DNA of 64,000 bases from Sphingobacteriaceae bacterium. GTDB taxonomy: Bacteria > Bacteroidota > Bacteroidia > Sphingobacteriales > Sphingobacteriaceae. The stretch is from positions 33,482 to 97,481 of the forward strand of contig CANKAT010000001.1 in NCBI GenBank assembly GCA_947479815.1, in the 5' to 3' direction. Shown one piece after another: positions 7,580 to 16,453 of the stretch; position 1 is the stretch's first letter; each line of letters begins with the position of its first letter. The notes under the pieces were generated by a model. That model saw nothing but the letters and a program-made list of their open reading frames with translations, was not told where the DNA came from and did not search any database. The translations under genes were made by a program, and so were the position numbers.

Positions 7580-8950
7580 CTATTTCGTACTTAAATCCTT
7601 GATTCTAATATTTCTAAAAAGCAATTCAGAACCATGTCCCAGAAAACCGATATGTCCACTATCACGCAATAATCCGGGATGAGCTTTACCGTCGGCAGCA
7701 CCATTTTTCCTGGCATCTGTAATATCCCCATCAAGAATCACGGTACCATTTAAAATAACTTTGATCTTTGGTCCCTGCACGATCACTTCCTGATAATTCC
7801 ATTCACCAACAGGCTTCAGCGAGCCTCTTTTTGCAGGAATTGTACCATAAACAGATCCATGGTACTGATAAACATGAAGATCCTTATACACAGGAGCATC
7901 ATTATCTAATATTTGTAATTCCATACCTTCATAAGCTGCATCACCGGTTATAGGTGACCTGATACCCAGACCATTATTAGCACCCGGAGTCAATTGAAAT
8001 TCAAAACGGAAAACAAAGTCGCTGAATTCTTCTTTGGTAAATAAATTATTGCCAAGAGTACTTTTTCCAGGCTTAGGGCGAACGGCCAAATTGCCATTTT
8101 CGGTGATGTAATCTCTGGTATTCCCCCTCCAGTTGTACATATTAGTTCCATCAAAAAGCACTTTAAACCCTTCTTTCTGTTCCTTTTTACTCAGCTCAAA
8201 TGATTTTGCACGTGGCAATTCCTTGATGTAAATATTACGATAAGAAACCGGTGAGCCATGTGCCTGCAACTCAATCTGTTCTTCAGCAAATATTGGCAGG
8301 TTCTTGTCCCAGTAATTTTCCAGGATCACATTATCAGTAACCAGCTCACCATTCAAATAAACAGTCACGCGATCAGCTTTCATAATGATCCGGAACGTAT
8401 TCCATTCATCCAATTTCTTATCAGCCACTTTTAATGGCTTACTTTCATTGACCTGATTATTGTATAATCCGCCTGAACCTACCTGTGCTCCTGATTTTAC
8501 ACGGGCATTATCCCAAATCTGCACCTGTGGTGTTCCTCTTAGATAAATACCAGCATCACCCTCCTGCTTTCCATTGTCAATGATCTTCCAGTCAACCATC
8601 ATCTCAAAATCGCCATATTTCTTAACTGTAGTAATATTATTTCCATGCCCAGTAAATTGAAGCTCGCCATTGACCACTTTCCAGCTGTCACGCATTTCTG
8701 CGTCAGCTTTTACCTGTTCTGCTGCCAAAGTTTTAGCATCCATTTTAGACCTTTTAATTGGGTCAGCAACCAGGCCTTTCCAGCCTGTAAGATCTTTACC
8801 ATTGAATAAGGCGGTAAAGCCATTCATTTGAGGGTTCTCAATAGTCTGCCCAACAGCGTTTGTTGATAGAGGATTCTCTGCCAATGCAAAAATTGCAGGA
8901 AGAACTAATGCAGCCAGAAGAAATAGACGAATTTTTTTTGGAGAAAACAT
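7580..8950 (-). CDS. DUF1080 (3-keto-glycoside hydrolase family) protein, double domain
   Basis: This 456-residue exported protein has an N-terminal signal peptide (hydrophobic to about residue 24, ending in ALA-E). Two DUF1080 domains follow in tandem: about residues 43-245, starting GFTALFNGKDLTGWKG, and about 262-455, starting GFKVLFDGTNMYNWRG. Each ends in a typical YIKEL/RIKDL strand. DUF1080 folds as a concanavalin-like jelly roll. Characterised Bacteroides members hydrolyse 3-keto-glycosides in partnership with Gfo/Idh/MocA dehydrogenases (family knowledge). The gene lies between a single-domain DUF1080 lipoprotein and a Tat-exported Gfo/Idh/MocA gene, which supports that role in the periplasm. 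The exact glycoside is unknown. Confidence 0.88.
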   Translation of the reverse strand: MFSPKKIRLFLLAALVLPAIFALAENPLSTNAVGQTIENPQMNGFTALFNGKDLTGWKGLVADPIKRSKMDAKTLAAEQVKADAEMRDSWKVVNGELQFTGHGNNITTVKKYGDFEMMVDWKIIDNGKQEGDAGIYLRGTPQVQIWDNARVKSGAQVGSGGLYNNQVNESKPLKVADKKLDEWNTFRIIMKADRVTVYLNGELVTDNVILENYWDKNLPIFAEEQIELQAHGSPVSYRNIYIKELPRAKSFELSKKEQKEGFKVLFDGTNMYNWRGNTRDYITENGNLAVRPKPGKSTLGNNLFTKEEFSDFVFRFEFQLTPGANNGLGIRSPITGDAAYEGMELQILDNDAPVYKDLHVYQYHGSVYGTIPAKRGSLKPVGEWNYQEVIVQGPKIKVILNGTVILDGDITDARKNGAADGKAHPGLLRDSGHIGFLGHGSELLFRNIRIKDLSTK

Positions 8951-9037
8951 ATTTTCCTTTTTTAAGATTAATTTATAGAATTGAATTTAGCTTTTATATC
9001 GTGAAATTAAAATCTGATTCGATTGATTTATAAAATA

Positions 9038-9862
9038 TTAGTTTGCAGTAAGAGGTAGGATCTCAACTTTCCGGACAAACATTTCTGCTCCTTCAGACTG
9101 AATCTGAATTTTTCCTTTGGTGGGGCTTACATGATAAGCATCATTCACCAGAACTCCATTTAAATAAGCTGAAACTTTATCGCCTATAACCACACACTCT
9201 ACTTTATTCCATTGACCGACTGGTTTTTCAACATCATTCTTACCTCTGAACCCAAGAACATCCTTCCATTCAGGGTCTCTGGCAAACCAATCGATACGGC
9301 CACCATTTATCGTAAGCGGCTGCCCGCTTGCCAAATATACATTCCCTTTACCCTGCTGCTTAGGGGCCACATTGCTAGTTAAAGAAAACTTTTTGCTTCC
9401 ATCACCCACAACCAGAAAATCACCGGTCCCGCCCTCAATAATCTGACATTCAATAGAATACATCCATGTTCCAGAATAACCGCCATCTACACCAGTTGAA
9501 TGTAAAAGGATACCACCATCTCTTGCTCTATCAACTCGTGGTGCAAATGTTTTAGCGCCCCATTTAAATTCAACAGTTAGTTTATAATTACTATACTCCT
9601 CATTTGAGGTGATACATCCATATTCCTCTCCTGAGATATGGATCAGTCCCTTATCCACGCTGAATACATTCTTTGGGTCAATATCGCGTCCGCGACCTTT
9701 AACAAATTTGTACCACCCATCCAGATTCTGACCATTGAAGAGCGCAATAGATTTTGTGTTGCTGAGAGTTGAAGAACTTGATTTTGATTTAGTGGTGCCA
9801 CATCCACCAAAGATGAATGATACCGAAACAAGGGCTAGGGCGAATAGAAATACTTTTTTCAT
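9038..9862 (-). CDS. DUF1080 lipoprotein
   Basis: This is a 274-residue lipoprotein with a single DUF1080 domain (about residues 37-270). The signal peptide ends at the lipobox FGGC (Cys at about residue 21), which fits anchoring to a membrane facing the periplasm. The domain starts SIALFNGQNLDGWYKF and ends VRKVEILPL. KWGAKTF...RDGGILLH is the usual inner-strand signature. It is 26 bp downstream of the PVC-type cytochrome gene and 87 bp before the double-domain DUF1080 gene, in the same orientation. Likely role: hydrolysis or binding of a 3-keto-glycoside. The two DUF1080 proteins are quite divergent, so they probably act on different bonds or intermediates (inference). Confidence 0.87.
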   Translation of the reverse strand: MKKVFLFALALVSVSFIFGGCGTTKSKSSSSTLSNTKSIALFNGQNLDGWYKFVKGRGRDIDPKNVFSVDKGLIHISGEEYGCITSNEEYSNYKLTVEFKWGAKTFAPRVDRARDGGILLHSTGVDGGYSGTWMYSIECQIIEGGTGDFLVVGDGSKKFSLTSNVAPKQQGKGNVYLASGQPLTINGGRIDWFARDPEWKDVLGFRGKNDVEKPVGQWNKVECVVIGDKVSAYLNGVLVNDAYHVSPTKGKIQIQSEGAEMFVRKVEILPLTAN

Positions 9863-9887
9863 GTTAAAATCGATAAATGTTAATTGA

Positions 9888-12800
9888 TTACTTTCTTTTT
9901 ACTAAGTTCCCTAAACCATCCGGAAGGGTATTCAAATAAGCCATCAGATCTGATAATTCTACAGGGCTCAATTGTTTATCTAATCCTGGAGGCATCATTG
10001 ATATACTAAGTGGCTCAATTGCCGTAATTTCTGACCTTGGAATACGAACCTGTAATCCCGGACCAGTTGCAATTAGTATAGCATCAGGTAATTGCTCCTT
10101 AAGAACACCGGTATATGTTGCAGTTTTTGTGGTAATTCTACTCGTTTCATACTCTCGGGCAAAGCTGGCACTTGGATATAAAATAGCTTCCAGAATATCA
10201 TGTCCAGAGCGTATTTGACCAATATTGGTCAGGTCTGGCCCAAAGATAGCGCCTTTTCCGGCCACAGCATGGCAAGAAGAGCAGACGCCCTTGCCGAAGA
10301 ATATTTTTGCTCCTGAGGCCACATCGCCTCGGGTTAAACTTGCTTCAAGTTTTGTTAGTTCTGCCAACCTTCCCGCATTTTTCTCTGCTAATTTTGCTAA
10401 TAAAGGATCTGCCGAACTCTTAATTTTTTGAGAATATGCATTTAATAATCCTTTCAATTCTTCTTCTGAAACATTGTCCAGCCGATCAGGACTTGCACTT
10501 AAAGCAGCAACCAAAGCTGAACCAACCTGCTCGTTTTTATTATTTTTAAATGCACTTATTAGGTTTGGCAAGAGGTAAACATCGGTTTTTGCCACCTGCT
10601 CTTCTGCAAGTTTAATCAGTTGGTCATCTGTCAGTTTTGCATTGGAAAGCAAACGGGCCGACATTTGCCTGATCGGCGATTCATTTTTATTCCCTAGAAA
10701 AGAGAATGCCATACTAAATTCCGTATCCGACAAAACAGGTACCGAAAGTAATTTAGAGCTCAAGGCTTTCAATCGAAAATCAGGGCTTGTATTTACATTC
10801 TGTACAATTTGACTGAGCTGACCATTCAATGCTTTAATTCTTCTAGATTCAATCAGTCCCAAAACCTGAGATTTAATTTCAGTGCTCCCGCTATCAAGTA
10901 ATTTACCTAATGCCTGAACCCAAACTTGAGGAATAGTGTTCACCGAAGCATGGGCCATCACATCCAGTAAAAATGCCTTTTTTGTATCTGAGGGCGAATT
11001 ACTTCCCAACTGATCAGCAAGAAAAGCCTGTAATTGTTTATCGTTACTAAAAGTGATCATTAGATCGCGGATAGCTGTAATATCTGTACCTGCAATTTCA
11101 AGCGCATTCAAACGGCCTTTCAGGAAGTCGATTACAATATCCGACCAATCGGGATGATGGGAAGCAACCCAGATTCCAATTTTTAGCAATTGAGAATTTT
11201 TGCTTGTTAGGAAAGGAGATACGTTTTCCTTGTTAAGAGCGGTACCCCCAATTTGATCGAGTGCAATCAATGCCGTTCTTTTCACATTGGCAGAAGGGTT
11301 ATTCAATGCCGCCTGCAATAAATTCGCATCGTTCAATTTGATTAGAGCATAAATTAATGCATGCTCTTCAAAACGATCATTATTGATTACTGACGCTTTC
11401 AAAAGTGCAGGAACGGCACGCTTATCGCCTATTTGACCCAAAGCAGTTGCAGCTTGCCTGCGGACAGCAAATCTATCTTTCTGAACCAGCTCCATCAGTT
11501 TGTTTACAGAGAGTTTGTCTTTAGCCAATCCTAAAGCACGGGCAGCAGAAGTTTTTACTAAGCCCGAAGGATCAATCAGGCCTGAACGTACTCCGATCAT
11601 GGCATTTGGCGTAGCGATACGCGAAAGTGCAAATATTCCAGCTGCACGCATTTCTTCACTCGCAGACTTCAGTAATGAACTTTTAATTGGCAAAACTGCT
11701 GCTTCTCCCTTACTAATCAATAGCTCGATGGCATGATCACGAACAGCCATACGAGGGTCTTTCGTTGCGGCAACAAGTGCGGGTACCGCCATTGATTTCA
11801 AGTTCAATTTAGTACCCCAGGGATCATTAACTTTTGCAGCACCAGTTTTTCTGATTCTGTAAATTCCTCCTGGAACATCCAGCTTTGCAACCCTTGAAAG
11901 TGGACATCCTAAGATAAACCAGCCACCAGTATTTACGACTAGCATACTACCGTCGGCATCTTCAAGCACATCCGTGAGGTGCATATCCTTAACGTTTGAG
12001 GTCACAAATGGCTCATCGGTAGTTTTATAAGTTGCACCATCAGCAATAACCTTATGGCGCATAATGCGCCCTGTATTAAATTCAGCACTAAAGAGGCTTC
12101 CCTGGTATTCATTACCCATGGTGTTTCCACGATAACGCATAATTCCGGATGGAGCCACTCTAGCCATTTTATTCATTACTGGCATCAAATCGCCGGTTAA
12201 AATAAATTTATCCTTTTCAATCACCGGATTATTTTTTGGATACGTTCCTCCTTCTACCCAGTGCATAATTGCATCACGCATACCTGCCTGAGGATCAATA
12301 AAATAAGTCATTGTTCCAACGGTCTCACCGGATGGCATAAATGCCAGCTCAATCGAATTGTCGAAACCGCCACCGGCCATGGATTCTAATCCGCTGCCAT
12401 CAGGTCTGCATCTCCAAATACGGGCGGTATTTCCTTTCAGATTGACCCCCTCTTTAGTAGTGATGTCAAATCCGCGGCGGGCATCTGTCATGTATAACCA
12501 GCCATCTGGACCCAGAAATGGACCTCCCAATAAAGCTCCATTTGAATTTAAAACCCAACCCGTAAGAACTACTTCGCGCTTATCGGCAACACCATCTCCA
12601 TCTGTATCGGTAAGGCGTAAAAGATCTGGCGAAGAAGTGACATACAAACTTCCATTATAAAATACACCTCCTTTTGGAAAGGATAGTGAATCGGCAAATA
12701 TCTTGCTCTTATCAAATTTTCCATCACCATCGGTATCTTCCAACAAGCGAACGTGATAGGGTGGGTTCTTCAACATTCCTTGGTTTGTTGGTGAACTGCC

Positions 12801-13040
12801 ATCCGATTCGAATACAAACAACCTGCCATCAGCATCAAAAGAGGCAAACATGGGATAAGAGATCATACCGGGATCAACAGCCCGTTCAATGGTAAATCCT
12901 TCGGGAACTTGGAGCCCGTCGAGTTCAGGAACAGCAGTTTCTTTTTCTTTATTGCCAAGGAAAAACAAGACACTGGCAGAAAGAACTAATACTGTTGCAA
13001 GCTGAAAAGGTGATTTAAAGATTTTTGTAAAATAGCTCAT
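9888..13040 (-). CDS. PVC-type membrane-bound dehydrogenase/HEAT/cytochrome c protein
   Basis: The 1050-residue exported protein has three parts. An N-terminal signal/anchor is followed by a beta-propeller (about residues 40-400) with repeated LEDTDGDGKFD-type calcium loops. A long HEAT-like helical region follows (about 420-800). The C-terminal c-type haem domain has its CSSCH site near residue 920 and MMPPG, a likely Met ligand, near residue 1010. This is the 'Pirellula/Verrucomicrobium' dehydrogenase plus haem-binding architecture, common in Planctomycetota and found in some Bacteroidota sugar loci. Its substrate is not established for the family. It likely oxidises a sugar-like compound or passes electrons in the periplasm. 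It lies in a tight run between the DMFase-like and DUF1080 genes. Confidence 0.88.
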   Translation of the reverse strand: MSYFTKIFKSPFQLATVLVLSASVLFFLGNKEKETAVPELDGLQVPEGFTIERAVDPGMISYPMFASFDADGRLFVFESDGSSPTNQGMLKNPPYHVRLLEDTDGDGKFDKSKIFADSLSFPKGGVFYNGSLYVTSSPDLLRLTDTDGDGVADKREVVLTGWVLNSNGALLGGPFLGPDGWLYMTDARRGFDITTKEGVNLKGNTARIWRCRPDGSGLESMAGGGFDNSIELAFMPSGETVGTMTYFIDPQAGMRDAIMHWVEGGTYPKNNPVIEKDKFILTGDLMPVMNKMARVAPSGIMRYRGNTMGNEYQGSLFSAEFNTGRIMRHKVIADGATYKTTDEPFVTSNVKDMHLTDVLEDADGSMLVVNTGGWFILGCPLSRVAKLDVPGGIYRIRKTGAAKVNDPWGTKLNLKSMAVPALVAATKDPRMAVRDHAIELLISKGEAAVLPIKSSLLKSASEEMRAAGIFALSRIATPNAMIGVRSGLIDPSGLVKTSAARALGLAKDKLSVNKLMELVQKDRFAVRRQAATALGQIGDKRAVPALLKASVINNDRFEEHALIYALIKLNDANLLQAALNNPSANVKRTALIALDQIGGTALNKENVSPFLTSKNSQLLKIGIWVASHHPDWSDIVIDFLKGRLNALEIAGTDITAIRDLMITFSNDKQLQAFLADQLGSNSPSDTKKAFLLDVMAHASVNTIPQVWVQALGKLLDSGSTEIKSQVLGLIESRRIKALNGQLSQIVQNVNTSPDFRLKALSSKLLSVPVLSDTEFSMAFSFLGNKNESPIRQMSARLLSNAKLTDDQLIKLAEEQVAKTDVYLLPNLISAFKNNKNEQVGSALVAALSASPDRLDNVSEEELKGLLNAYSQKIKSSADPLLAKLAEKNAGRLAELTKLEASLTRGDVASGAKIFFGKGVCSSCHAVAGKGAIFGPDLTNIGQIRSGHDILEAILYPSASFAREYETSRITTKTATYTGVLKEQLPDAILIATGPGLQVRIPRSEITAIEPLSISMMPPGLDKQLSPVELSDLMAYLNTLPDGLGNLVKRK

Positions 13041-13084
13041 TTGTTTATTATAAATTTTAAAATGGTAATCTGTTTAATTTGAAA

Positions 13085-14701
13085 TTATTTCTTAAAAGCG
13101 GTTTTTATTCCGCAACGGTTTAAAAAGTTAGTCGTAATTTGTTGGACCCGCTCATCTACGCCATGTGAACGCCCAAAATGTGAATATGGAACAATAACTC
13201 CAGGAGGCTGCGACAATCCAAATGACCAATAGATAGTTGCGGCATTGAAAACCCAGTTACCTTTTCCACCGGGATAAACCGTTGCAGTATACTGTGATTT
13301 GGCATTTGTAGTATTAATCGTTTCGCCTTCGGCCACCACTTCTAAACCCGGAATATCAGCAGGATCGCCATGATGCTCCCATCCTACAAGCCCGGGGATC
13401 TTATCTCCCTTCTTCATACCCGTACCTTCAAATATCCAATGTTCAGGTTTACTCACAATCCAGTCGGCAGAACCATTGAATGGATACATGGTTCTGGCAC
13501 CGATCAGGGTATTTTCATTGGGCCAGTCATTCCGTTCAAATGGCCCCATGATACCAAGCGCTTCCTCTACCTTGCTAACCCCTCCAAAACGACCAATTCT
13601 AAAAATTGTACGATACGGATTCTTCTTGGCATCGGTTACAGCCTGTTTTCGATCAAGCTCATCTTTTGCAAGGCCTGAATCTTTGTTAAGTTTTGCAGAA
13701 TTCGTTTTAACCTCCGGCTTTAGATCAATCACCCACATCAATGAATTCCCGGAAAGAAATGCAGCATTAAGCCCACGAGCTACCGAATTTTTCACATTCT
13801 CAAACATTTGAAGCGTCCAGTATTCATCATGACCTATAGAAAGAAAGCATTTCACCCGGTCAAGGCCTTTAGCATCTGTATGGGTATCAATATTACTACA
13901 ATAGGTAACATCATATCCTTCCTTTTCTAGCCAGTAGCAAAGTGGGTATTCCCAAAGTAAAAACTCACCAGACCCTTGTGAAAGCGGCTGATCCACTACC
14001 TGTGGATATTTCGAAAATGGGCGATTAAAGCTCGACCAAGTTCGTGCGCTATGCGGTTGCAGGGGAGGATCGCTGTTATAAAGTGAGTGCCTAGAATCAG
14101 GCCATTTATTATAAGCCTGCCAGGTGGCATCACTAGTTTGGAACATCAAATCAGCTTTTCTATCATCACGAACGATGAAAATGATATAACTCTCGTATCG
14201 GTGTGCGGTACAAGATAGTTTTCCTACATAAACTCCACTCATCCAATGTTCAGGAATTTTAAATGACGTAGTTTTATTCCAATCGCATTCTCGCAAACGA
14301 TGTTCAGCAATTGGAGGAACAAGCTGTGGTTGCACAGAGAATGGCCCCAATTTTTGCATGAAACGTCCACCCTTGCCTCCATAATATCCCATGCGATAGA
14401 AATCAATGTTTACATCAGTTTGGGATGATGCACTTAAAAAAATATCAATCGACTCGCCGGCACGAAGACTCATTTTGGAACAGTAGCCTTCGATTTCTTT
14501 GGAACGTAGTTCTTCAGATTTTACATAAGTTAGTTGCCAGTCAGTAGTGCCCTGCTTTTTATTCTCTGCTACAATCAGGTTGCTTCTTTGCTGCTCAGCA
14601 TTTGAAAAACCAGACAATGGTAGCAAAGCAGCAACCAATCCTGCATTAACAGCCCCTTTAAGAACATCCCTACGACTTATTTTATTCTTTGATTTCTTCA
14701 T
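13085..14701 (-). CDS. Tat-exported N,N-dimethylformamidase-large-subunit-like protein
   Basis: This 538-residue protein starts with a twin-arginine signal (ISRRDVLKG) and resembles the C-terminal catalytic part of the N,N-dimethylformamidase large subunit. The shared core includes YCSNIDTHTD, FLSIGHDEYW near residue 285, and LSGNSLMW. DMFase is a mononuclear-iron amidohydrolase; GHDEYW is in the conserved core, but I cannot verify all metal ligands by eye. It is 59% or so similar in layout to the next gene, including SKPEHWIFEGTGMKKGDKIP, so the pair arose by duplication. Position in the run suggests hydrolysis of an amide, or of a related C-N bond, on an exported sugar derivative (inference). 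Confidence 0.82.
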   Translation of the reverse strand: MKKSKNKISRRDVLKGAVNAGLVAALLPLSGFSNAEQQRSNLIVAENKKQGTTDWQLTYVKSEELRSKEIEGYCSKMSLRAGESIDIFLSASSQTDVNIDFYRMGYYGGKGGRFMQKLGPFSVQPQLVPPIAEHRLRECDWNKTTSFKIPEHWMSGVYVGKLSCTAHRYESYIIFIVRDDRKADLMFQTSDATWQAYNKWPDSRHSLYNSDPPLQPHSARTWSSFNRPFSKYPQVVDQPLSQGSGEFLLWEYPLCYWLEKEGYDVTYCSNIDTHTDAKGLDRVKCFLSIGHDEYWTLQMFENVKNSVARGLNAAFLSGNSLMWVIDLKPEVKTNSAKLNKDSGLAKDELDRKQAVTDAKKNPYRTIFRIGRFGGVSKVEEALGIMGPFERNDWPNENTLIGARTMYPFNGSADWIVSKPEHWIFEGTGMKKGDKIPGLVGWEHHGDPADIPGLEVVAEGETINTTNAKSQYTATVYPGGKGNWVFNAATIYWSFGLSQPPGVIVPYSHFGRSHGVDERVQQITTNFLNRCGIKTAFKK

Positions 14702-14780
14702 TCTTATTGGAACTCAAGATCATAATTGATAACACCTATTGGTATGCCTTTTTAACTAATTGAATGAGTGTTTAAATGAT

Positions 14781-16319
14781 TTATAAAGCTTTCGATTTAC
14801 GCAACAAATTATGCATAATTTGCTGAACCCGTTTATCAGGACCATGCGGACGGCTCCAATGCGACCATGGTAGCGTATGACCTGGTGGCATACCTAAAGC
14901 CTGTGCCCAAAAAATGGTTGAAGCACTGAACACAATATTTCCCTTTGGAGCAGTATAGATTGTCGAGGTCCATTGTTGAGGTTTTACTCCGCCACTCCAA
15001 GCGGTACCTTCTGCAACAATCTCAAGTCCTGGAATTGGAGCGGGTTCGCCCATATATTCCCAGCCAATAAGCCCCGGAATACGATCTCCCTTTTTAATCC
15101 CAGTATCCTTAAACATCCAGTGCTCAGGTTTGGTGATAATCCAATCGCCACCCCCTGTTATAGGATTTATATTGCGAACCCCCATTAAGAATCCTTCATC
15201 AGGGCCGCGCTCAGGAAATGGTCCGTTAATATTCTCGCGATCAATGGCATACTTGTTTTGAGCCCCATATGGGCCACCCCTAAAAATTATCCGGTTTTCG
15301 TCTCCATTGCTATTTGCCCGAAATGGTGAAACCCAGCAAACTGAATTACCTGATAAAAACAATAGATTAACGCCCTCGTCACGCATCTTTACCACACTGT
15401 TATACTGACGAATGTCCCAATACTCATCATGTCCAACACTTATAAAAGATTTACACTTTAAACCACGTTCAGGTGAAATCATGTCGCTATTAGAACAATA
15501 GCTTACATCATATCCATGTTCTTCAAGAAAATAGGTTAACGGATGTTCGAGTGAAAGAAATTCGCCCGAACCAAAGGAAAGGGGGTCATTTACAACACCT
15601 GTATATTGCGACTGACGACCATAGGGACGATCAAAGCTAACATCAGCCCATGGACCTTCATTACCTTTGGGGTGGGTATAAACCGAATAATTATTTGGCC
15701 ATCTATTATATGCCTGCCAAGTATTATCAGAACATTGAAAAAGCACGTCGGCAGGACGGTCATCTCGGACTATAAAAATGATATAACTTTGCCAGTAAGG
15801 AACATTCTCATCACCGGGTAAAGTTGTTAAACGACCCAGATAAATCCCACTTAACCAATCATCGGGAATAGTAATTGAAGTACAGGGCTTCCATTTACAT
15901 TCATGCAAATTTTTGAGCCCAAGCTTAGGTACAGGCTGTGAATAACCCTCAAAAGGGCCCATTTTAAGTAACAATCGAGCACCGCATCCGCCATAATATC
16001 CAGTACGGAAGATCTCGATCTCAAATTTCACATTCTGATCTGTTGAAACCATAATATCAATAGATTCTCCGGCTTTAGCACTTTGTTTTGAGCAATATCC
16101 CTCAATCGAAGGACAACGCTGACCATCACGATCGGGACGTACACGGGTTAACTGCCAGTCTATTGAACCTTGTTTTTTATTCTCAGCCTCAATCAAGCGA
16201 CTTCTTTGCTGGTTTACCTCATTAAAGCCTGATAATGGCAAAAATGCTGCTGCTAATCCAGCCTGAGCAGCATTTTTTAGCAATTTACGACGTGATAAGT
16301 TGGTTATATTTTTTTTCAT
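14781..16319 (-). CDS. Tat-exported N,N-dimethylformamidase-large-subunit-like protein (paralogue)
   Basis: This 512-residue paralogue of the downstream neighbour has the twin-arginine signal NLSRRKLLKN and a conserved QGSIDWQL start to the mature protein. The DMFase-like core contains FISVGHDEYW near residue 290 and FLSGNSVCW. The closing block KPEHWMFKDTGIKKGDRIPG is nearly the same as in the paralogue. It lacks a short insertion (KPEVKTNSAKLNKD region) present in the neighbour. It is 79 bp upstream of that gene and 134 bp downstream of the PVC-type cytochrome gene, all in one direction. A role in hydrolysing an amide is inferred from the family; the true substrate is unknown. Confidence 0.82.
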   Translation of the reverse strand: MKKNITNLSRRKLLKNAAQAGLAAAFLPLSGFNEVNQQRSRLIEAENKKQGSIDWQLTRVRPDRDGQRCPSIEGYCSKQSAKAGESIDIMVSTDQNVKFEIEIFRTGYYGGCGARLLLKMGPFEGYSQPVPKLGLKNLHECKWKPCTSITIPDDWLSGIYLGRLTTLPGDENVPYWQSYIIFIVRDDRPADVLFQCSDNTWQAYNRWPNNYSVYTHPKGNEGPWADVSFDRPYGRQSQYTGVVNDPLSFGSGEFLSLEHPLTYFLEEHGYDVSYCSNSDMISPERGLKCKSFISVGHDEYWDIRQYNSVVKMRDEGVNLLFLSGNSVCWVSPFRANSNGDENRIIFRGGPYGAQNKYAIDRENINGPFPERGPDEGFLMGVRNINPITGGGDWIITKPEHWMFKDTGIKKGDRIPGLIGWEYMGEPAPIPGLEIVAEGTAWSGGVKPQQWTSTIYTAPKGNIVFSASTIFWAQALGMPPGHTLPWSHWSRPHGPDKRVQQIMHNLLRKSKAL

Positions 16320-16453
16320 TCACTCAGGTTAACAGCAGGTTTAGTATTTAATATAGTGTATTTGGCTTTGAAAAAAGGGGGCAATTATTTATTAAAATCC
16401 TCTTTAGACTATAAAATTCATGCCCTTTTGAAATCATAGCCTTTAACTAGTTA

